A stretch of 64,000 nt of DNA from Fasciolopsis buskii (lineage: Eukaryota > Platyhelminthes > Trematoda > Plagiorchiida > Fasciolidae): the NCBI GenBank assembly GCA_008360955.1, contig LUCM01010396.1:33301-97300 (forward strand), in the 5' to 3' direction. The first letter of the stretch is position 1, and every line of letters begins with the position of its first letter. A program made the translations under genes and the position numbers. The notes below the pieces were generated by a model, which worked only from the letters and a program-made list of their open reading frames with translations, had not been told where the DNA came from and ran no database searches. Positions 61,850 through 64,000 of the stretch are shown here, one piece after another.

Positions 61850-64000
61850 GTTAGTATGACCCACACATGATTGTACGCACAATCGTAAAACCTAGTTTGT
61901 TCATTTGATTTACTTTACTGCACTGTCATACAATATCATAAGCTTTTATTTGGTGCCCAGATCAGTTAATAGGGGCTCTTCTCTACAACAAAATCTTATA
62001 ATCACAAAAAATATCTTAATCATAGGGCTTTGGTTTTATCCGTTTCTGCATCAGCATTCTTAGATAAATCAGTTGGTTGGCAATTTACTGCGCCTCAGAA
62101 ACTCACGCAACTGCAATCCTAGGTAGTCGTCAACCGGAAGCTAGCGTGTGCAACTCAGCAACGATAGGAACCATCGGGTCATCATATTTTAGAATTGTCT
62201 TTCACCCGCTAGCTTTGGTCTTGTCACAAGCAACTCCATGGCATGCCTAACTCGCCTGAGTAACCCATCGCTGATCACATAGAACCGTGACCGGGGTTCT
62301 GAGATTGGTCAATTAGAGTAGGCCTTACATAACAATTTGTTGATTGGTTGAAGTTGTTTTAGCGGACGTAATGCTCTCCGGTCGCGTCTGATCGCCATAT
62401 TTGATTATTGCTAACAGATCAACGCCAGTTCACTGTCCTTACTGCGTAATTCAGCACCACCCTGCATTCAGCCCACCTAGCTCGGCAATACACATTCGAC
62501 AACCTCATTGCTGGTCCCTTGTTAGTGCGAGCAGATTTCCGTCTTATCTGCCGTTATCTCTTTTGCAAACGCTTTTTTTGGCCTGCACAAATTAGCGGAA
62601 TCAGTTTGAGGATTCGCTTTTCCCCGCGTCAGGTGCCTCCACAATAAGAACCGCTGGACGGCTCGACAACGCAGAAACAGCGTAATGAGTCATGGTGAAG
62701 TCTATTTGCCTTAAATCCATTGAAATAAATTGTAGTCGTCTAAGTTTTTTGGTCATCTTGGTGACTACTATTATTTAAACGAGAAAAACTGTTCGATCTT
62801 ATTCGGTTTTCGCATAAGTCCCAAGCCTTCGGCTTCAGGTTATCACCTAGGTCGTACAACAAACCTAAACTCAATCGCAAGAGCACGCGTTTCGTTCTGG
62901 TTGAACTCTTGTCATGCGCACCCTCAGTATGGATTTCGGAAAAAAACTGGATGAGCACATTGACGTGGACATGTTTGGGTAGAACGGAGCAAAACGCTAA
63001 ACATCTGATCGATATTTTGATGCAGTATTAGTGATTCCAAGAGTTTCCTGACTAAACTTGAGTGAGTAAAAAGCAGATGAACCGCGCTTCGGCTGAAAAA
63101 TGGTTCCGGCAACTGAGATCGCAATCCGGATGCTCCACCCAAGAAATAGAAACAACCACGTTCAGGGGATAATCGTGCTTTAGCTGACACTTTACTTCGA
63201 TATGTATGCATGCACACACACAAACACACGCAAATGAACAGAAGGAGGCAACCGTGCACAGACACACACCTACTGATGATACTAATGGATGGATGAATTG
63301 TGAAACAGACAAGCCACAAAGACATCGGAAAATGAAACGACCGATTTGACAGACTGAGGTTGGTCAGCCTTCCGCTACAAAATTCCCTTGCTGAGTGACT
63401 GAGTGCATCCGCGTAAGTGCGCATAGGTAAGCGTGTGTTTGTCTGTGTGCCTGTATGCATGTATTTATACGCGTCGGTGTAGATAGGTTGGCTTACACCG
63501 GATTTTCTTGCGGATTCAACAGTACAATTTGTATAACTAAGATACATTGAGTGTTTGCCGATTAACAATGATCTGGTAGAATAGAAAAGGTCACCGATAC
63601 CATTCTGTAGGGTATAACCATGACTACGATCGCTAGCACGCACACCAACTATCACAAGCGAAGCAACAAATAAGAGCATGTAACTCAGTGGTTAATTTTT
63701 CTTTCTGTTGAGTTCATGAGGTGTTCACCATATAAGTCAGTTCATCATCTACACACACGAACATATACCGATGAACTATCAGTTTACTGATGATAGTTTC
63801 TAGTTTCTTCTACTATATCGACTTTTTAGTCTAAAAAGTCAAGTATTGATCTGATCTCCGTTTGATTTATCTCTTCAGATCTGATATCAGTAACATCGTC
63901 GGTACGCAGACGGTCACTGTCTAACTAATCGTTTGCTTCTGAATAGGTCTTTTTATCCTCTTTTTTTGGCTCTTTAGTTAATGGAATAGCAAGAAGAGGT
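61850..64000. other. Stretch with one long unsupported open frame
   Basis: No exon with flanking sites was recognised. A minus-strand frame of 251 codons (62924-63679) is described separately. A run of TG/CA-rich sequence around 63205-63270 contributes to it. Confidence 0.4.
62924..63679 (-). CDS. Long open frame with a signal-peptide-like start; status unknown
   Basis: This minus-strand frame of 251 codons begins MLLFVASLVIVGVRASDRSH. A hydrophobic stretch ending in VRA before Ser could be a cleavable secretion signal. The middle (around residue 150) is rich in Cys, Val and Leu because it runs through a TG/CA-rich tract. I recognise no domain and see no splice sites. It may be a secreted-type protein or a chance open frame in repetitive DNA. 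The frame is unusually long for random 44%-GC sequence, and it gives no other sign of being real. Confidence 0.2.
   Translation of the reverse strand: MLLFVASLVIVGVRASDRSHGYTLQNGIGDLFYSTRSLLIGKHSMYLSYTNCTVESARKSGVSQPIYTDAYKYMHTGTQTNTRLPMRTYADALSHSAREFCSGRLTNLSLSNRSFHFPMSLWLVCFTIHPSISIISRCVSVHGCLLLFICVCLCVCMHTYRSKVSAKARLSPERGCFYFLGGASGLRSQLPEPFFSRSAVHLLFTHSSLVRKLLESLILHQNIDQMFSVLLRSTQTCPRQCAHPVFFRNPY

Noticed and set aside
1..64000. CRISPR arrays, prokaryotic operons or phage genes
   Set aside because: No regularly spaced short repeats, no ribosome-binding-site-linked gene runs, and introns and retroelements point to an animal genome.

Overview
The window looks like nuclear DNA of a metazoan with a moderate-GC, repeat-rich genome. 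A digenean fluke (trematode) is the best guess. The support is very short GT-AG introns (37 and 44 bases), many decayed Ty3/gypsy, RTE-like and jockey/CR1-like retrotransposon pieces of the kinds known from flukes, and a tRNA-derived SINE. There is no operon structure, no bacterial-style gene packing and no CRISPR array. Genus and species cannot be read from the sequence with confidence.

Layout. 1-3.2 kb: no gene seen. 3.2-14.05 kb: an old Ty3/gypsy element on the plus strand, bounded by two 205-base direct repeats (candidate LTRs, about 96% identical), with remnants of gag zinc knuckle, reverse transcriptase, RNase H and integrase in the expected order but spread out and broken. 14-20 kb: no supported gene. 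About 19.96-20.64 kb, minus strand: a broken copy of a DEAH-box RNA helicase of the DHX37/Dhr1 type. 22.83-23.82 kb, plus strand: the one complete protein gene I can assemble, six exons encoding a 140-residue acidic prothymosin-like nuclear protein. 24-36 kb: mostly unannotated, with a possible RT fragment near 29.0 kb. 35.9-36.5 kb (plus) and 40.3-40.6 kb (minus): RTE-like pieces. 38.23-39.58 kb: a TA-flanked element with roughly 280-base terminal inverted repeats. 44.7 and 51.5 kb: two copies of one tRNA-derived SINE. 55-62 kb: single candidate host exons (55.3 kb minus; 58.15, 60.56 and 61.74 kb plus) mixed with two inverted, nearly identical jockey/CR1-like fragments and a small foldback element. 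62-64 kb: one unusual long open frame on the minus strand, not otherwise supported.

The most unusual structure is at 60.50-60.63 kb. There, a retrotransposon fragment joins directly to an inverted copy of the start of the neighbouring exon, and that inverted copy itself supplies the polypyrimidine tract and AG of the exon's apparent splice acceptor. No new multi-gene system was found. The window reads as ordinary intron/intergenic fluke DNA with one well-supported gene, a helicase pseudogene and layered mobile-element debris.
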